Shown in pieces: positions 18,054-27,688 of a stretch of 64,000 nucleotides of DNA. The position numbers were made by a program, and so were the translations under genes. The DNA comes from Chitinophaga rhizosphaerae (GTDB taxonomy: Bacteria; Bacteroidota; Bacteroidia; Chitinophagales; Chitinophagaceae). The stretch spans positions 248,001 to 312,000 of the forward strand of contig NZ_RXLO01000007.1 in NCBI RefSeq assembly GCF_003958645.1. Direction: 5' to 3'. Every line of letters begins with the position of its first letter. Position 1 is the stretch's first letter. A model generated the notes under the pieces. It had not been told where the DNA came from. It saw nothing but the letters and a program-made list of their open reading frames with translations, and did not search any database.

Positions 18054-19466
18054 ATGAAAAGAACATTTCAACTCGTATATATTTTGCTCGCTGCCGCCAT
18101 ACTGGGCACGGGCTGCCTGGGAGATCTCGGGATCAAACCCCAGGACCGCATTTCGCAGCAAGGCGCGTTCAACAATGTAACGGCCCTGAACATCGGCGTA
18201 TTGGGCGTTTATGCCGGCATTAACTACGGCGCCACGCAATACATCACCACATTGCTCACAGATGAGGCTACCATGCCGCGTGAGAACAATACCGGCCGCG
18301 GCGTGATCCCCTGGCGCTGGCAGTATGACCCGGGCACTTCTGCCGAGCCCGCCGCAGCATGGGGCGCATATTACGATGTGATCGACCGCGCCAACCGCGT
18401 GCTCGCCGTCATCGATCAGGTGCCCGCCACAGGCGAAGACCTGATCACCCGCAACCGGCTGAAGGCCGAGCTGCTCGCCATCCGTGCCTTCAGCCACCTG
18501 GAATTGCTGAGCTATTATAGCGTGGATTATGAACCGGCTTCGCCCGGCGTACCGGTCATGACCGAGTCCAAACTGAGCAAACCTCCCCGCGACGTGGTAT
18601 CAAAAGTCTACCAACAGATCAACGCAGACCTGGTTGCCGCAAAAGGCCTTTTCCCGGCCAACTACACCGTAACCAACCGCCAACGCATCGATCCGCTGGT
18701 AGTAACGGCTATCCAGGCCCGCGCTTCCCTGCTGCAAAAGAATTTCGATGCGGCCATCACCTTCGCCACCGAAGTGATCACAGCCCGACCCCTGGCTTCC
18801 GCAGCTGCGTTCCCCAATATCTGGACAGACCTTTCCACCGCCGAAGTGATCTGGAAACTGAAACGTGATAACGGCGAAGAACGCCTCGGCGTCAACTACC
18901 GCGACAATACCGGCCGCATCATCTGGGCGCCTTCATTTAAATTGATGGAGTCGTTCGATCCGGTAAACGATATCCGCTTCGCGAACTATTTCAAAAACCT
19001 GGGAACAACAGACGTTCCCCGCTGGACGGCCATAAAATTCGTGGGCGGGCAAGCGGCCCTGGTAAACCTGGCAGACGCCAAGTTGTTCCGTACCGCTGAA
19101 ATGTACCTGATCCGCGCAGAAGCGAACGCGCGCAAAGCTACCCCCGACGTTGCGGCCGGGGCGGCAGATCTCAATGCGCTGCGCGCGGCGCGCATCACCG
19201 GTTATACGAACGAAACTTTCCCCACCGCGGCCGCACTGCTCGACGCCGTGCTCCTGGAGCGTTTCAAGGAGCTCGCATTTGAATCGGCCCGTTATGTGGA
19301 CGCGCGGAGAAATAACCGCCAGATCAACCGCGGGCCGAAAGATGTTGCCCTGGCACAGGGAGCCGTAGACCTGACGCAAGACGACCGGGAATATTGGCTG
19401 CCCATTCCGCAAGCGGAAGTTTTCGCCAATGAGCATATCGCGCAACATCCCAAGTGGCTGCAATAA
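18054..19466 (+). CDS. SusD/RagB-family glycan-binding outer-membrane lipoprotein
   Basis: 470 residues. The signal peptide ends in a lipobox with Cys22 (ILGTGCLG). Helical TPR-like SusD features follow (YDVIDRANRVLAVID, LKAELLAIRAFSHLELLSYY) and the C-terminal YLIRAEANARK to DDREYWLPIPQAEVFAN is characteristic of the RagB/SusD family. It caps the SusC channel and binds the glycan. It is co-transcribed with the SusC gene and ends at a terminator. Confidence 0.92.
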   Translation: MKRTFQLVYILLAAAILGTGCLGDLGIKPQDRISQQGAFNNVTALNIGVLGVYAGINYGATQYITTLLTDEATMPRENNTGRGVIPWRWQYDPGTSAEPAAAWGAYYDVIDRANRVLAVIDQVPATGEDLITRNRLKAELLAIRAFSHLELLSYYSVDYEPASPGVPVMTESKLSKPPRDVVSKVYQQINADLVAAKGLFPANYTVTNRQRIDPLVVTAIQARASLLQKNFDAAITFATEVITARPLASAAAFPNIWTDLSTAEVIWKLKRDNGEERLGVNYRDNTGRIIWAPSFKLMESFDPVNDIRFANYFKNLGTTDVPRWTAIKFVGGQAALVNLADAKLFRTAEMYLIRAEANARKATPDVAAGAADLNALRAARITGYTNETFPTAAALLDAVLLERFKELAFESARYVDARRNNRQINRGPKDVALAQGAVDLTQDDREYWLPIPQAEVFANEHIAQHPKWLQ

Positions 19467-19496
19467 GGAAGTAATCTTCTGATAATGAACTGTTTA

Positions 19497-19527
19497 AGCC
19501 GGGCGCAATTACGCCCGGCTTTTTTTT
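19497..19527 (+). terminator. Terminator after the SusD gene
   Basis: AGCCGGGCG and CGCCCGGCT form a perfect 9-bp stem with a 6-nt loop, followed by seven T. Confidence 0.88.
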
Positions 19528-19548
19528 ACCCATTTTTTTAACTGTAGA

Positions 19549-19578
19549 TTTAACAATTAAAAATTTGTTGCTATCTTG
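19549..19578 (+). promoter_or_regulatory. Possible promoter of the xylose operon
   Basis: TTTA at 19549-19552, a 19-bp spacer and TATCTTG at 19572-19578 approach the Bacteroidota consensus, with one mismatch in each element, 36 bp before the symporter start. Confidence 0.35.
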
Positions 19579-19614
19579 ACACACTAATCCACTTCACGTT
19601 ATACTGATACTTAT

Positions 19615-21261
19615 ATGAACCATCAACTTGTAACATCTGACTACATCGTGTTCGCGATTTACTTCGTGATCGTAGCCGGATACGGTTATTACATTTACAA
19701 CAGGAAGAGAAAGGCCAGCGCCGACACGAAAGACTTTTTCCTCGCCGAAGGTTCCCTCACCTGGTGGGCCATCGGCGCATCGCTCATCGCGTCCAACATC
19801 TCTGCGGAGCAGTTTATCGGCATGAGCGGTTCCGGCTTCAAGATGGGCCTGGCCATTTCCACCTATGAATGGATGGCGGCCGCCACCTTGCTCGTGGTCG
19901 CGATCTTCTTTTTGCCCATCTATCTGAAGAACAAGATTTACACCATGCCGCAGTTCCTGAGTCAGCGTTACAACGGAACGGTGGCCACCATCATGGCGGT
20001 TTTCTGGCTGCTGCTGTACGTTTTCGTGAACCTCACCTCCATCCTCTACCTGGGTGCGCTGGCGGTTTCCACGATCTCGGGATTCAGTTTCACGGCCTGT
20101 ATGATCGGCCTCGCGGTATTTGCCATCATCATTACCCTGGGCGGGATGAAAGTGATCGGGTTCACGGACGTGATCCAGGTTTTCTTCCTCATCCTCGGCG
20201 GCCTGGCCACTACTTACCTGGCGCTGAACCTCGTGTCCCACCATTTCGGCGGTTCCACCGGAGCGGCTGCCAATACGATGAATGGGATGTGGGACGGACT
20301 GGGGCTCCTCCGGCAAAAGGCCCCCGAACATTTCCACATGATCTTCGACAAAAGCAACGCCAATTATAAAGAATTGCCCGGCCTGGCCGTGCTCATCGGC
20401 GGGATGTGGATCGTGAACCTCAATTACTGGGGCTGCAACCAATACATCACGCAACGCGCACTGGGCGCCGATCTCAAAACCGCCCGCAACGGCCTCCTCT
20501 TCGCCGGTTTCCTCAAGCTGCTCATGCCCATCATCGTTGTACTGCCCGGCATCGCCACCTACGTACTGTGGAAAAACGGCATGTTCGCCGAAGAAATGCA
20601 GGGCGTGGTAGATGGTGTGAAACAGGTGAAACCCGACCGCGCGTATCCCATCCTCCTCAACCTGCTCCCCGCCGGATTGAAAGGCTTGTCGTTCGCCGCG
20701 CTCACCGCCGCCATCGTGGCCTCCCTCGCCGGAAAGGCCAACAGCATCGCCACCATCTTCACGCTGGATATTTATAAGAAACACTTCAAGAAAGAAGCCA
20801 CAGACGCCGAACAGGTGAACATCGGCCGCATCGCCATCGTAGTTTCCTGCATCATCGCCGCACTGGTAGCGCCTGCGCTGGGGAACCTCGACCAGGCGTT
20901 CCAGTTCATCCAGGAATACACCGGCTTCATTTCTCCGGGGGTGTTCGCCATTTTTATCATGGGCTTCTTCTGGAAACGCACCACCTCGGCCGCCGCACTG
21001 GTTGGCGCCGCGCTGGCCATCCCGCTGTCGGTCGCCCTCATGCTCATCTTCCCCGACCTGCCGTTCATCAACCGCATGGGCTGGGTGTTTGTGATCATCG
21101 TGGCGCTGATGGTGATCATCAGCCTCATGGACCCGAAAAGCAAAGACAATCCGAAAGCGCTCCAGATCGATACAGGCATGTTTAAACTGGCTCCAGGCTT
21201 CGCCGTGGGCGCCATCATCATTTGCGGTATCCTGACGGCGCTTTACACAATATTCTGGTAA
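19615..21261 (+). CDS. Sodium/solute symporter (SSS family), probably xylose
   Basis: 548 residues of a multi-pass membrane protein with roughly 14 hydrophobic helices. SLIASNISAEQFIGMSGSG near residue 60 is the SSS/SGLT signature around the Na+ site, and NLNYWGCNQYITQRALGA near 268 is typical of sugar-transporting SGLT homologues. It takes up a sugar with sodium at the inner membrane. Xylulokinase starts 37 bp downstream and xylose isomerase follows, so xylose is the likely substrate; this rests on context. Confidence 0.88.
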   Translation: MNHQLVTSDYIVFAIYFVIVAGYGYYIYNRKRKASADTKDFFLAEGSLTWWAIGASLIASNISAEQFIGMSGSGFKMGLAISTYEWMAAATLLVVAIFFLPIYLKNKIYTMPQFLSQRYNGTVATIMAVFWLLLYVFVNLTSILYLGALAVSTISGFSFTACMIGLAVFAIIITLGGMKVIGFTDVIQVFFLILGGLATTYLALNLVSHHFGGSTGAAANTMNGMWDGLGLLRQKAPEHFHMIFDKSNANYKELPGLAVLIGGMWIVNLNYWGCNQYITQRALGADLKTARNGLLFAGFLKLLMPIIVVLPGIATYVLWKNGMFAEEMQGVVDGVKQVKPDRAYPILLNLLPAGLKGLSFAALTAAIVASLAGKANSIATIFTLDIYKKHFKKEATDAEQVNIGRIAIVVSCIIAALVAPALGNLDQAFQFIQEYTGFISPGVFAIFIMGFFWKRTTSAAALVGAALAIPLSVALMLIFPDLPFINRMGWVFVIIVALMVIISLMDPKSKDNPKALQIDTGMFKLAPGFAVGAIIICGILTALYTIFW

Positions 21262-21298
21262 TTTTTTTTGATAGCATCTTTTTCCCACGTCTACGATC

Positions 21299-22786
21299 AT
21301 GTCATTTTTATTAGGTTACGATATCGGATCTTCTTCCATCAAGGCAGCCCTGCTCGACGTTGAGAGCGGGCGCTGCCTTGCTTCCGCCACCGGCTCCGAC
21401 GAAGAGCTGCGCATCCGCGTTCCCAAACCGGGATTCGCGGAGCAGGACCCGGAAATGTGGTGGGAGGAAGTCCGCAAAGCCACCCGCCGCCTGCAACAAC
21501 AATTCCCTTTCGACGCCTCGGCCGTCAAAGGGATCGGCATCGCTTACCAGATGCACGGGCTGGTGTGTGTGGATGAAAAGCTGGAAGTTTTACGTCCATC
21601 GATAATCTGGTGCGATAGCCGCGCCGTTCAAACCGGCGAAGAAGCCGCGCAGCAACTCGGTCACGACTACACGCTGCCGCATCTCCTCAATTCGCCGGGC
21701 AACTTTACGGCCTCCAAGCTCCGCTGGGTACAGCAAAACGAGCCGGCGCTGTACGAGAAGATCCGGCACATTATGTTACCCGGAGATTTCATCGCCATGC
21801 GCCTCACCGGTGTTCCCGCCACTACCAACTCCGGACTTTCGGAAGGTATTTTCTGGGATTTCAAGGAAAGGAAAGTTTCCGGCCGGCTGCTGGAACTATA
21901 CGGCATCGATGCATCGCTCCTCGCGCCCGTGGTGCCCACGTTCGGCGAACAGGGCCGCGTGTCGGGGGCGGCGGCGGAATTGCTCGGCCTGAAGGAAGGC
22001 ACGCCCGTGACCTACCGCGCCGGCGATCAGCCCAACAACGCATTTTCCCTCAATGTGCTCCAGCCCGGAGAAGCCGCCACTACAGCGGGGACCTCGGGGG
22101 TGGTGTACGCCGTGCACGACCAGCCTTCGTTCGACGCGCAAAGCCGTGTCAATACCTTCATGCATGTCAATAATTCGGAGAAGGAAGTCCGCAACGGGGT
22201 ATTGATGTGCCTCAACGGGACGGGTATCCTCAACAGCTGGCTACGGCAGGTTTCCGGCGGAATTCCCTATGACAGGATGAACGAGCTGGCGGAAAAAGCG
22301 CCTCCCGGGGCGGAAGGGCTTCGCATTTTTCCCTTCGGGAACGGTGCGGAAAGGATCCTCGAAAACAGGCTCCCCGGTGCCAGCGTGCATGGGCTCGATT
22401 TCGGGATCCACAGCCAGGGGCACCTCCTCCGCGCCGGCCAGGAAGGCATCGTATTCGCATTGGCGTACGGGATGGACATCATGCGCGACATGGGCCTGCG
22501 CATCAACCGCGTCCGCGCCGGGAAAGCGAACATGTTCCTCAGTCCCCTTTTCCGGGAAGCCTTCGCCAACGCCACCGGCGCCGAAATAGAATTATATAAT
22601 ACCGACGGCGCTCAGGGCGCAGCGCGCGGAGCCGGGGTAGGAGCGGGCGTGTTCGCGTCCTTCGGGGAAGCTTTCCGGGGAATGGATTGCCTCGCCACCA
22701 TTTCGCCCGGCGAAAATCAAACCGCTTACCAAAACGCCTACGCCGATTGGAAAATCAAACTCCAGCAAATATTGTCGAACCGATAA
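21299..22786 (+). CDS. xylB: Xylulokinase, FGGY family
   Basis: 495 residues. The N-terminal ATPase domain begins [17 protein letters not shown], with the DxGS phosphate motif; [11 protein letters not shown] and IIWCDSRAV follow. The second domain contains [11 protein letters not shown] and the FGGY signature region near [11 protein letters not shown]. It phosphorylates D-xylulose made by the isomerase encoded 10 bp downstream, feeding the pentose phosphate pathway. The FGGY family also has ribulo- and glycerol kinases; the xylA neighbour decides the call. Confidence 0.9.
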   Translation: MSFLLGYDIGSSSIKAALLDVESGRCLASATGSDEELRIRVPKPGFAEQDPEMWWEEVRKATRRLQQQFPFDASAVKGIGIAYQMHGLVCVDEKLEVLRPSIIWCDSRAVQTGEEAAQQLGHDYTLPHLLNSPGNFTASKLRWVQQNEPALYEKIRHIMLPGDFIAMRLTGVPATTNSGLSEGIFWDFKERKVSGRLLELYGIDASLLAPVVPTFGEQGRVSGAAAELLGLKEGTPVTYRAGDQPNNAFSLNVLQPGEAATTAGTSGVVYAVHDQPSFDAQSRVNTFMHVNNSEKEVRNGVLMCLNGTGILNSWLRQVSGGIPYDRMNELAEKAPPGAEGLRIFPFGNGAERILENRLPGASVHGLDFGIHSQGHLLRAGQEGIVFALAYGMDIMRDMGLRINRVRAGKANMFLSPLFREAFANATGAEIELYNTDGAQGAARGAGVGAGVFASFGEAFRGMDCLATISPGENQTAYQNAYADWKIKLQQILSNR

Positions 22787-22796
22787 ATCATTTCAA

Positions 22797-24125
22797 ATGC
22801 AGATCATAACAGGTAACAAAACGTATTTCCCGACAGTGGGCGCCGTTAAATTCGAAGGCCCCCAATCCGACAATCCTTTCGCTTATAAATGGTACAACGA
22901 AAACGCGACCATTAACGGCAAAACGCTGAAAGAGCTCTTCAAGTTCGCCGTGAGCTACTGGCACACCTTCTGCGGAACCGGCGGAGATCCCTTCGGCCCA
23001 GGTACCAAAGACTTCCCCTGGCTGACCGCTTCCGACCCGATCCAGTCGGCAAAAGATAAAATGGACGCCGCTTTCGAGTTCATCACCAAGCTCGGCGTGC
23101 CGTATTACTGCTTCCACGACATCGACCTGATCGACGAAGGCGCTTCCATCGCCGAATACGAAAAAAGGATGCAGGCGATCGTGGACTACGCGAAGGAAAA
23201 ACAGAAAGCCTCCGGCGTAAAGCTCCTCTGGGGCACCGCCAACGTGTTCAGCAACCCGCGCTACATGAACGGCGCATCCACCAACCCCGACTTTTCCGTG
23301 GTGGCTTACGCCGGTACGCAGGTGAAAAATTCCCTCGACGCAACGATCGCCCTGGGCGGCGAGAACTATGTGTTCTGGGGCGGCCGCGAAGGCTACATGA
23401 CGCTGTTGAACACCGATATGAAACGCGAGCTTGATCATCTCGGCCGCTTCCTCTCGATGGCCCGCGATTATGCGCGGAAACAGGGTTTCAAGGGTACGTT
23501 CTTCATCGAGCCCAAACCTTGCGAGCCTACCAAGCACCAATACGACTACGACAGCGCCACGGTGATCGGGTTCCTCCGCCAATATGGCCTCGACAAGGAT
23601 TTCAAGCTCAACATTGAAGTGAACCACGCCACCCTGGCCGGCCATACCTTCCAGCACGAGCTGCAGGTGGCGGCAGACGCGGGCATGCTGGGCAGCATAG
23701 ACGCCAACCGCGGCGATTACCAGAACGGTTGGGATACCGACCAGTTCCCCATGAACCTCAATGAGCTCGTGGAAACCATGCTCGTGATCCTCGAAGCCGG
23801 CGGGCTCGCCGGCGGCGGTGTGAACTTCGACGCAAAGGCGCGCCGCAACTCCACCGACCTCGAAGATATTTTCCACGCCCATATCGGCGGCATGGACGCT
23901 TTCGCCCGCGCGGCTTTCGTGGCCGACCGCATGCTCCGCGAATCGCCCTATCGCCAGTTCCGCAAAGACCGTTACGCTTCTTTCGACGCCGGCAAAGGCC
24001 TGGAATTCGAACAGGGCAAGCTATCCCTCGAAGATCTCCGTGCGTTCGCCGTGGCCAATGGTGAGCCGAAACAGACCAGCGGCCGGCAGGAATGGCTGGA
24101 AAACATGATCAATCAGTATATTTAG
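22797..24125 (+). CDS. xylA: Xylose isomerase
   Basis: 442 residues, the longer class II form. It converts D-xylose to D-xylulose. The active-site histidine/aspartate pair is in [12 protein letters not shown] near residue 104, and the metal motifs are [16 protein letters not shown] and [15 protein letters not shown] (Glu and Lys ligands), then the [17 protein letters not shown] and [20 protein letters not shown] segments. All key residues appear intact. It lies between xylB and the aldose epimerase in one operon. Confidence 0.96.
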   Translation: MQIITGNKTYFPTVGAVKFEGPQSDNPFAYKWYNENATINGKTLKELFKFAVSYWHTFCGTGGDPFGPGTKDFPWLTASDPIQSAKDKMDAAFEFITKLGVPYYCFHDIDLIDEGASIAEYEKRMQAIVDYAKEKQKASGVKLLWGTANVFSNPRYMNGASTNPDFSVVAYAGTQVKNSLDATIALGGENYVFWGGREGYMTLLNTDMKRELDHLGRFLSMARDYARKQGFKGTFFIEPKPCEPTKHQYDYDSATVIGFLRQYGLDKDFKLNIEVNHATLAGHTFQHELQVAADAGMLGSIDANRGDYQNGWDTDQFPMNLNELVETMLVILEAGGLAGGGVNFDAKARRNSTDLEDIFHAHIGGMDAFARAAFVADRMLRESPYRQFRKDRYASFDAGKGLEFEQGKLSLEDLRAFAVANGEPKQTSGRQEWLENMINQYI

Positions 24126-24139
24126 GGCAAAATCAAAGC

Positions 24140-25075
24140 ATGGCATTCAGTATCACGCATAAAGAAGAGAACGGCTTTTCCATCATCGCGCTGCAAGACG
24201 ATGCGGGCGCGGAAGTGCAGATCATACCCGGATATGGCGCCCTCCTGCACGCATTCATCATTCCGCAGGGAGGCACAAACATCAATGTGATTGATAGTTA
24301 CAGCAGTTCGGACGATCTGAACGCGGGCGTAACGAACAGTTTCAAAAGCGTGAAACTGAGCCCGTTCGCCTGCCGGATCAAGGATGCAACGTACAGCTGG
24401 AGCGGGACGGATTATACGATCAGGAAATCCCCTATCCACGGGCTGCTCTACGATCAGCCTTTCTCCCTCATCAAGGAAGAAGCGGCCGACAGCTTCGCCG
24501 AAATCTCGCTGGAACATCATTACGCCGGCGACGATCCGGGATACCCGTTCCCTTACCGCTGCGAGGTACAGTACCGCCTGCTGGCCGATCAGCATTTGCA
24601 GATCACCACCGCGGTTTTCAATCTCCACAACGCGCGCATCCCCATGATGGACGGCTGGCATCCGTACTTCTCGACGGGCACGCCGGTAGACAGGCTGGAG
24701 TTGCAGTTCAGCAGCGCCGCCATCGTGGAGTTCGACGAAAAACTCATTCCCACGGGTAAAACATTGCCCTTTACGGAGTTCAATGGCGGCAAGAGCATGA
24801 ACGGCGTAGCGCTCGATAATTCATTTTTGGTGGATTTCGAAGCCGCCCAGCCGGTGTGTACCCTCACCGATCCCGGGAAAAGGATCCGAATTGCTTTTTT
24901 CCCGGAAAGGAGCTATCCCGTGTTGCAGGTATATACACCGCCGCACCGGAACAGCATCGCGATCGAAAACCTGACCGGCGCCCCCAATGCTTTCAATAAC
25001 GGCATCGGACTGGTGACGGTCGAGCCCGGCCACAGCGCAATTTTCCGGACGGGCTTGCAGGTAACCGGGTTCTGA
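24140..25075 (+). CDS. Aldose 1-epimerase
   Basis: 311 residues from ATG 24140, 14 bp after the xylA stop; an upstream in-frame ATG at 24092 would overlap xylA and adds a non-conserved tail. It is a galactose-mutarotase-like beta-sandwich with PIHGLLYDQPF (substrate His), DGWHPYFSTG near 175 and a C-terminal EPGH segment. It interconverts alpha and beta anomers, which would speed delivery of xylose to the isomerase. No signal peptide is seen, so it is cytoplasmic. Confidence 0.85.
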   Translation: MAFSITHKEENGFSIIALQDDAGAEVQIIPGYGALLHAFIIPQGGTNINVIDSYSSSDDLNAGVTNSFKSVKLSPFACRIKDATYSWSGTDYTIRKSPIHGLLYDQPFSLIKEEAADSFAEISLEHHYAGDDPGYPFPYRCEVQYRLLADQHLQITTAVFNLHNARIPMMDGWHPYFSTGTPVDRLELQFSSAAIVEFDEKLIPTGKTLPFTEFNGGKSMNGVALDNSFLVDFEAAQPVCTLTDPGKRIRIAFFPERSYPVLQVYTPPHRNSIAIENLTGAPNAFNNGIGLVTVEPGHSAIFRTGLQVTGF

Positions 25076-25144
25076 CGGTTGTTTTGGCACAGACTTTGGA
25101 TTTATGGGGTAACCCCTCTTTATTCACCCATAAATTGTCATGTC

Positions 25145-25330
25145 ATGGACATCCTGATGATCAAGGACCGGTGGAATGAGATCAGATCGAAGCTGAAACA
25201 ACTTTTCGCCGATTTGACGGAGACGGATCTTACCTATGAGCAGGGGAAAGATGACCGCCTCATCCGCCAGATACAAATAAGACTCGGTATATCCAGGGAC
25301 GAAGTGATCTCGCTGATCCGGTCCCTGTAA
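25145..25330 (+). CDS. CsbD-like small stress protein
   Basis: 61 residues from ATG 25145. DRWNEIRSKLKQLFADLTETDLTYEQGKDDRLIRQI resembles CsbD proteins in spacing (KLKQ..DLTxxDL.Y..GK.D.L). Those small hydrophilic helical proteins are general-stress-induced in other bacteria; biochemical function is unknown. An in-frame upstream GTG/ATG extension from 25079 lacks homology. It is a single-gene unit closed by a terminator. Confidence 0.7.
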   Translation: MDILMIKDRWNEIRSKLKQLFADLTETDLTYEQGKDDRLIRQIQIRLGISRDEVISLIRSL

Positions 25331-25350
25331 TAAGACGAATGTAAAACGGT

Positions 25351-25388
25351 AATTCCCGGGGAAGTGATTCCTCCGGGAATTGCTTTTT
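25351..25388 (+). terminator. Terminator after the CsbD-like gene
   Basis: AATTCCCGG (25351-25359) and CCGGGAATT (25373-25381) are exact complements with a 13-nt loop, followed by GCTTTTTT. Confidence 0.8.
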
Positions 25389-25438
25389 TAACTACTTTCG
25401 TGTCTTAACTATTTTCCGGACGCAAATGTTAGAATAAT

Positions 25439-26197
25439 ATGAAACCCATTAGATTGTACCTGGTAACCTTGCTCCTGACCCTGATGGGCGGGGTGGCAAT
25501 GGCGCAGACCGAAACACCCGTTACCCTCCGCGGGCAGGTCACCAGTTTCGACGGCAAGCTCGTCTTATATCCCGCCACGGTCCGGAACAAAAATACCGGT
25601 GCACGCGTTTTTTCCGATCAGGGAGGGTATTACCGGATTTCGGCCCGGCAGGGTGATGAGATCGTGGTTTCTTTTATCGGTTATGTGCCTGACAGTGTGA
25701 AGGTGATCAACCTCGCCGGCACCCAGGTGGCCAATATCCGCCTCAATGCACGGGAAAGGTTCCTGCCCCAGGTAGAAATATCCGGCAAATGGAACGCTTA
25801 TCAGCTCGATTCCCTGGCACGGTACGAAGAGTTCAAGCCCTTCCTCGAAGCCAAGGAACAAACGCTTGTAAACACCGACAAACGTAGCCAGGGCGGCTTT
25901 GGACTGGTGTTCAGTCCCTTCACCCGCGGCTCCCGCGAACAGAAAGACCTGCGTAAATTCAAGAAACTCTACGAAGAGAACGAGCGCCAGCAGTTCATGG
26001 ATTACCGCTATTCCAAAAGCTTCGTGAGCACCGTTACCGGCTTGAAAGGCGATTCGCTCATGCGGTTCACCCAGGCTTACACCCCGAGCTACGAAATGCT
26101 GCGCACCATCAACCAGGAAGACCTGATCATGTGGATCTCCGTCCGCGCCAAACAATGGCGCCAAAACCCGGCGGTCCGTATCAAGGAAAACGACTAA
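25439..26197 (+). CDS. Secreted protein with carboxypeptidase-regulatory domain
   Basis: 252 residues with a signal peptide ending GGVAMAQ. Residues 28-105 (LRGQVTSFDGKLVLYPATVRN to VVSFIGYVPDSVKV) form a carboxypeptidase-regulatory-like beta-sandwich of the kind found at the N-terminus of TonB receptors, here without a barrel. The C-terminal half is helical and charged (REQKDLRKFKKLYEENERQQF). This is a common Bacteroidota envelope protein type with no established function. It converges with the lipoprotein gene on the other strand over a shared terminator. Confidence 0.7.
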   Translation: MKPIRLYLVTLLLTLMGGVAMAQTETPVTLRGQVTSFDGKLVLYPATVRNKNTGARVFSDQGGYYRISARQGDEIVVSFIGYVPDSVKVINLAGTQVANIRLNARERFLPQVEISGKWNAYQLDSLARYEEFKPFLEAKEQTLVNTDKRSQGGFGLVFSPFTRGSREQKDLRKFKKLYEENERQQFMDYRYSKSFVSTVTGLKGDSLMRFTQAYTPSYEMLRTINQEDLIMWISVRAKQWRQNPAVRIKEND

Positions 26198-26214
26198 GGC
26201 ATTCCTTACAATAG

Positions 26215-26252
26215 AAAAACGGCTGACCGTCACCTGGTCAGCCGTTTTTATT
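26215..26252. terminator. Bidirectional terminator between convergent genes
   Basis: AAAAACGGCTGACC and GGTCAGCCGTTTTT are exact complements around a short loop, with A- and T-runs serving both strands. Confidence 0.88.
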
Positions 26253-27539
26253 TTATTCCGTACCGATGTTCAAACGTTTGACCCGGAAGTAACCGTTGAT
26301 TTTCGTAGTTCCCATGGTTGGCGGGGTGCTGAAGATGTAGTACCCCGATTTTTCCAATTCAAAGCTGCCGAGCATCCATCCGAAATTGCCGGTTTCGACG
26401 ACATGCAGTTTGCCGGGACTGGGCACCGCCTTTCCGCCTGAATTGTATACCTGCGCATATGTTTTGGTGGTGCCGATATTCAGCAGGAATAAGATGTTGG
26501 TGGCATCCCAGCTAAATTGGCCGGTCGTTTTCCCCTGCCATTTCACGCTGGCCGTTACGCCGCCCTGCTGCGCCGTCGCGAAACTTTCGCCCGTGGTAAC
26601 CCGTCCGCCGGAATTGCCATAGGTCGTATAATCCCCGCCGGCGATGGATACGGAAATGCCTTCCGGCGCCACAAAAACCCTTGCGATGAGTATCCCCACG
26701 GCCCTTCCGTTGGATTTGACGTTGACGGAAACAACCACCGGGTTCGTAGCCGGGATTTTAGCGGGGGCGGTGTATTTGGCGGAATTGCCGGTGGATGCGA
26801 GCTGCCCTGTGCCCAGGAGTGTCCATTTTTCGATGAACTTCGCGTCGAGATGGGTTTTGGGATCGAGCAATGCGGTTTCCTGGCCTTCTTTGGTCAACGG
26901 CACCAGCAGGTCATCGTCTCCCGGGAGCACGCACTTCACCACCAACGGCACCTGCTGCCCGGGATCGGCCGCAGACATGCCGGGCTCCAGCGAAATAGCT
27001 TCGAAGAAGCTCCAGTCCGAAAAGTGAGTGGTTTTCACCTCGAGGGTTTTGGCGGCTTCGTTTTGAATGGCCCCCAAACCGTACCAGGCACCGTCCGCTT
27101 TCTGCGTGGCGATGCCGAGCGCGGCGGCAAATGTGGCCTGGAGGTCGTCTGCCGTATACCGGAACTTTAAAGTAGCCGGCTTCCTGAACGTAACTCCTTC
27201 AGGTTGAAGGCGATATGCAATGCCTTTGCCGCCGGGAGCAGTGTTGGTGATGGGTTGGATGAAAAATTCGGTTTCCTGGTCCACAGCGCCCGCCGGGATG
27301 TTGATCGTAAGCCTGGCGCCGGGGTATTCGATCGTTCCACCCGCCATTCCGATTTTTTTACTGTATACCTTGCCGTTGGGCGTGCCTTTGGGCATGGGGG
27401 CACCGTTTTGCCGGCCGCCGCCACCGCCGTTTCCATGGCCGTTACCGGGAGGATCGCCGGGATTTTCGGGTTGGGGCTTGGAGCATTGCGAAAATATCAT
27501 CGCGGAGAAAATGAGGGGGAAACAAAGAATCCTTTCCAT
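26253..27539 (-). CDS. Lipoprotein with ZU5-like domain
   Basis: 428 residues. The signal peptide ends in a lipobox (MIFSQC, Cys19), followed by a low-complexity Gly/Asn/Pro stretch. Residues about 65-165 (GGTIEYPGARLTINIPAGAV to FRKPATLKFRY) resemble a ZU5-type beta domain, seen in other bacterial surface proteins. The remainder has repeated beta-rich segments without a recognised catalytic motif. It is probably an outer-membrane surface protein; function unknown. Confidence 0.65.
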   Translation of the reverse strand: MERILCFPLIFSAMIFSQCSKPQPENPGDPPGNGHGNGGGGGRQNGAPMPKGTPNGKVYSKKIGMAGGTIEYPGARLTINIPAGAVDQETEFFIQPITNTAPGGKGIAYRLQPEGVTFRKPATLKFRYTADDLQATFAAALGIATQKADGAWYGLGAIQNEAAKTLEVKTTHFSDWSFFEAISLEPGMSAADPGQQVPLVVKCVLPGDDDLLVPLTKEGQETALLDPKTHLDAKFIEKWTLLGTGQLASTGNSAKYTAPAKIPATNPVVVSVNVKSNGRAVGILIARVFVAPEGISVSIAGGDYTTYGNSGGRVTTGESFATAQQGGVTASVKWQGKTTGQFSWDATNILFLLNIGTTKTYAQVYNSGGKAVPSPGKLHVVETGNFGWMLGSFELEKSGYYIFSTPPTMGTTKINGYFRVKRLNIGTE

Positions 27540-27563
27540 GATGCACTATTGAATTTAGTAGCG

Positions 27564-27571
27564 CAAAGGTA
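27564..27571 (-). promoter_or_regulatory. Promoter -7 element for the ZU5-like lipoprotein
   Basis: On the minus strand this reads TACCTTTG, matching TAnnTTTG, about 25 nt before the start codon. No clear -33 TTTG is present. Confidence 0.45.
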
Positions 27572-27625
27572 GCCGGGGCAAAAAACGCGGATCTCCGTAA
27601 AAACCCGTAAATCAATAAATAAGCG

Positions 27626-27674
27626 AAGGACCGGCTGCTCGGGTTGTTCCCTTGCGGCCGGTCCTTCTATTTTT
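27626..27674. terminator. Terminator after the anti-sigma/protease gene
   Basis: AAGGACCGGC (27626-27635) and GCCGGTCCTT (27657-27666) are exact complements. On the minus strand it follows the stop at 27689 and is flanked by T-rich sequence. Confidence 0.65.
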
Positions 27675-27688
27675 CATTTTTCAATCGC

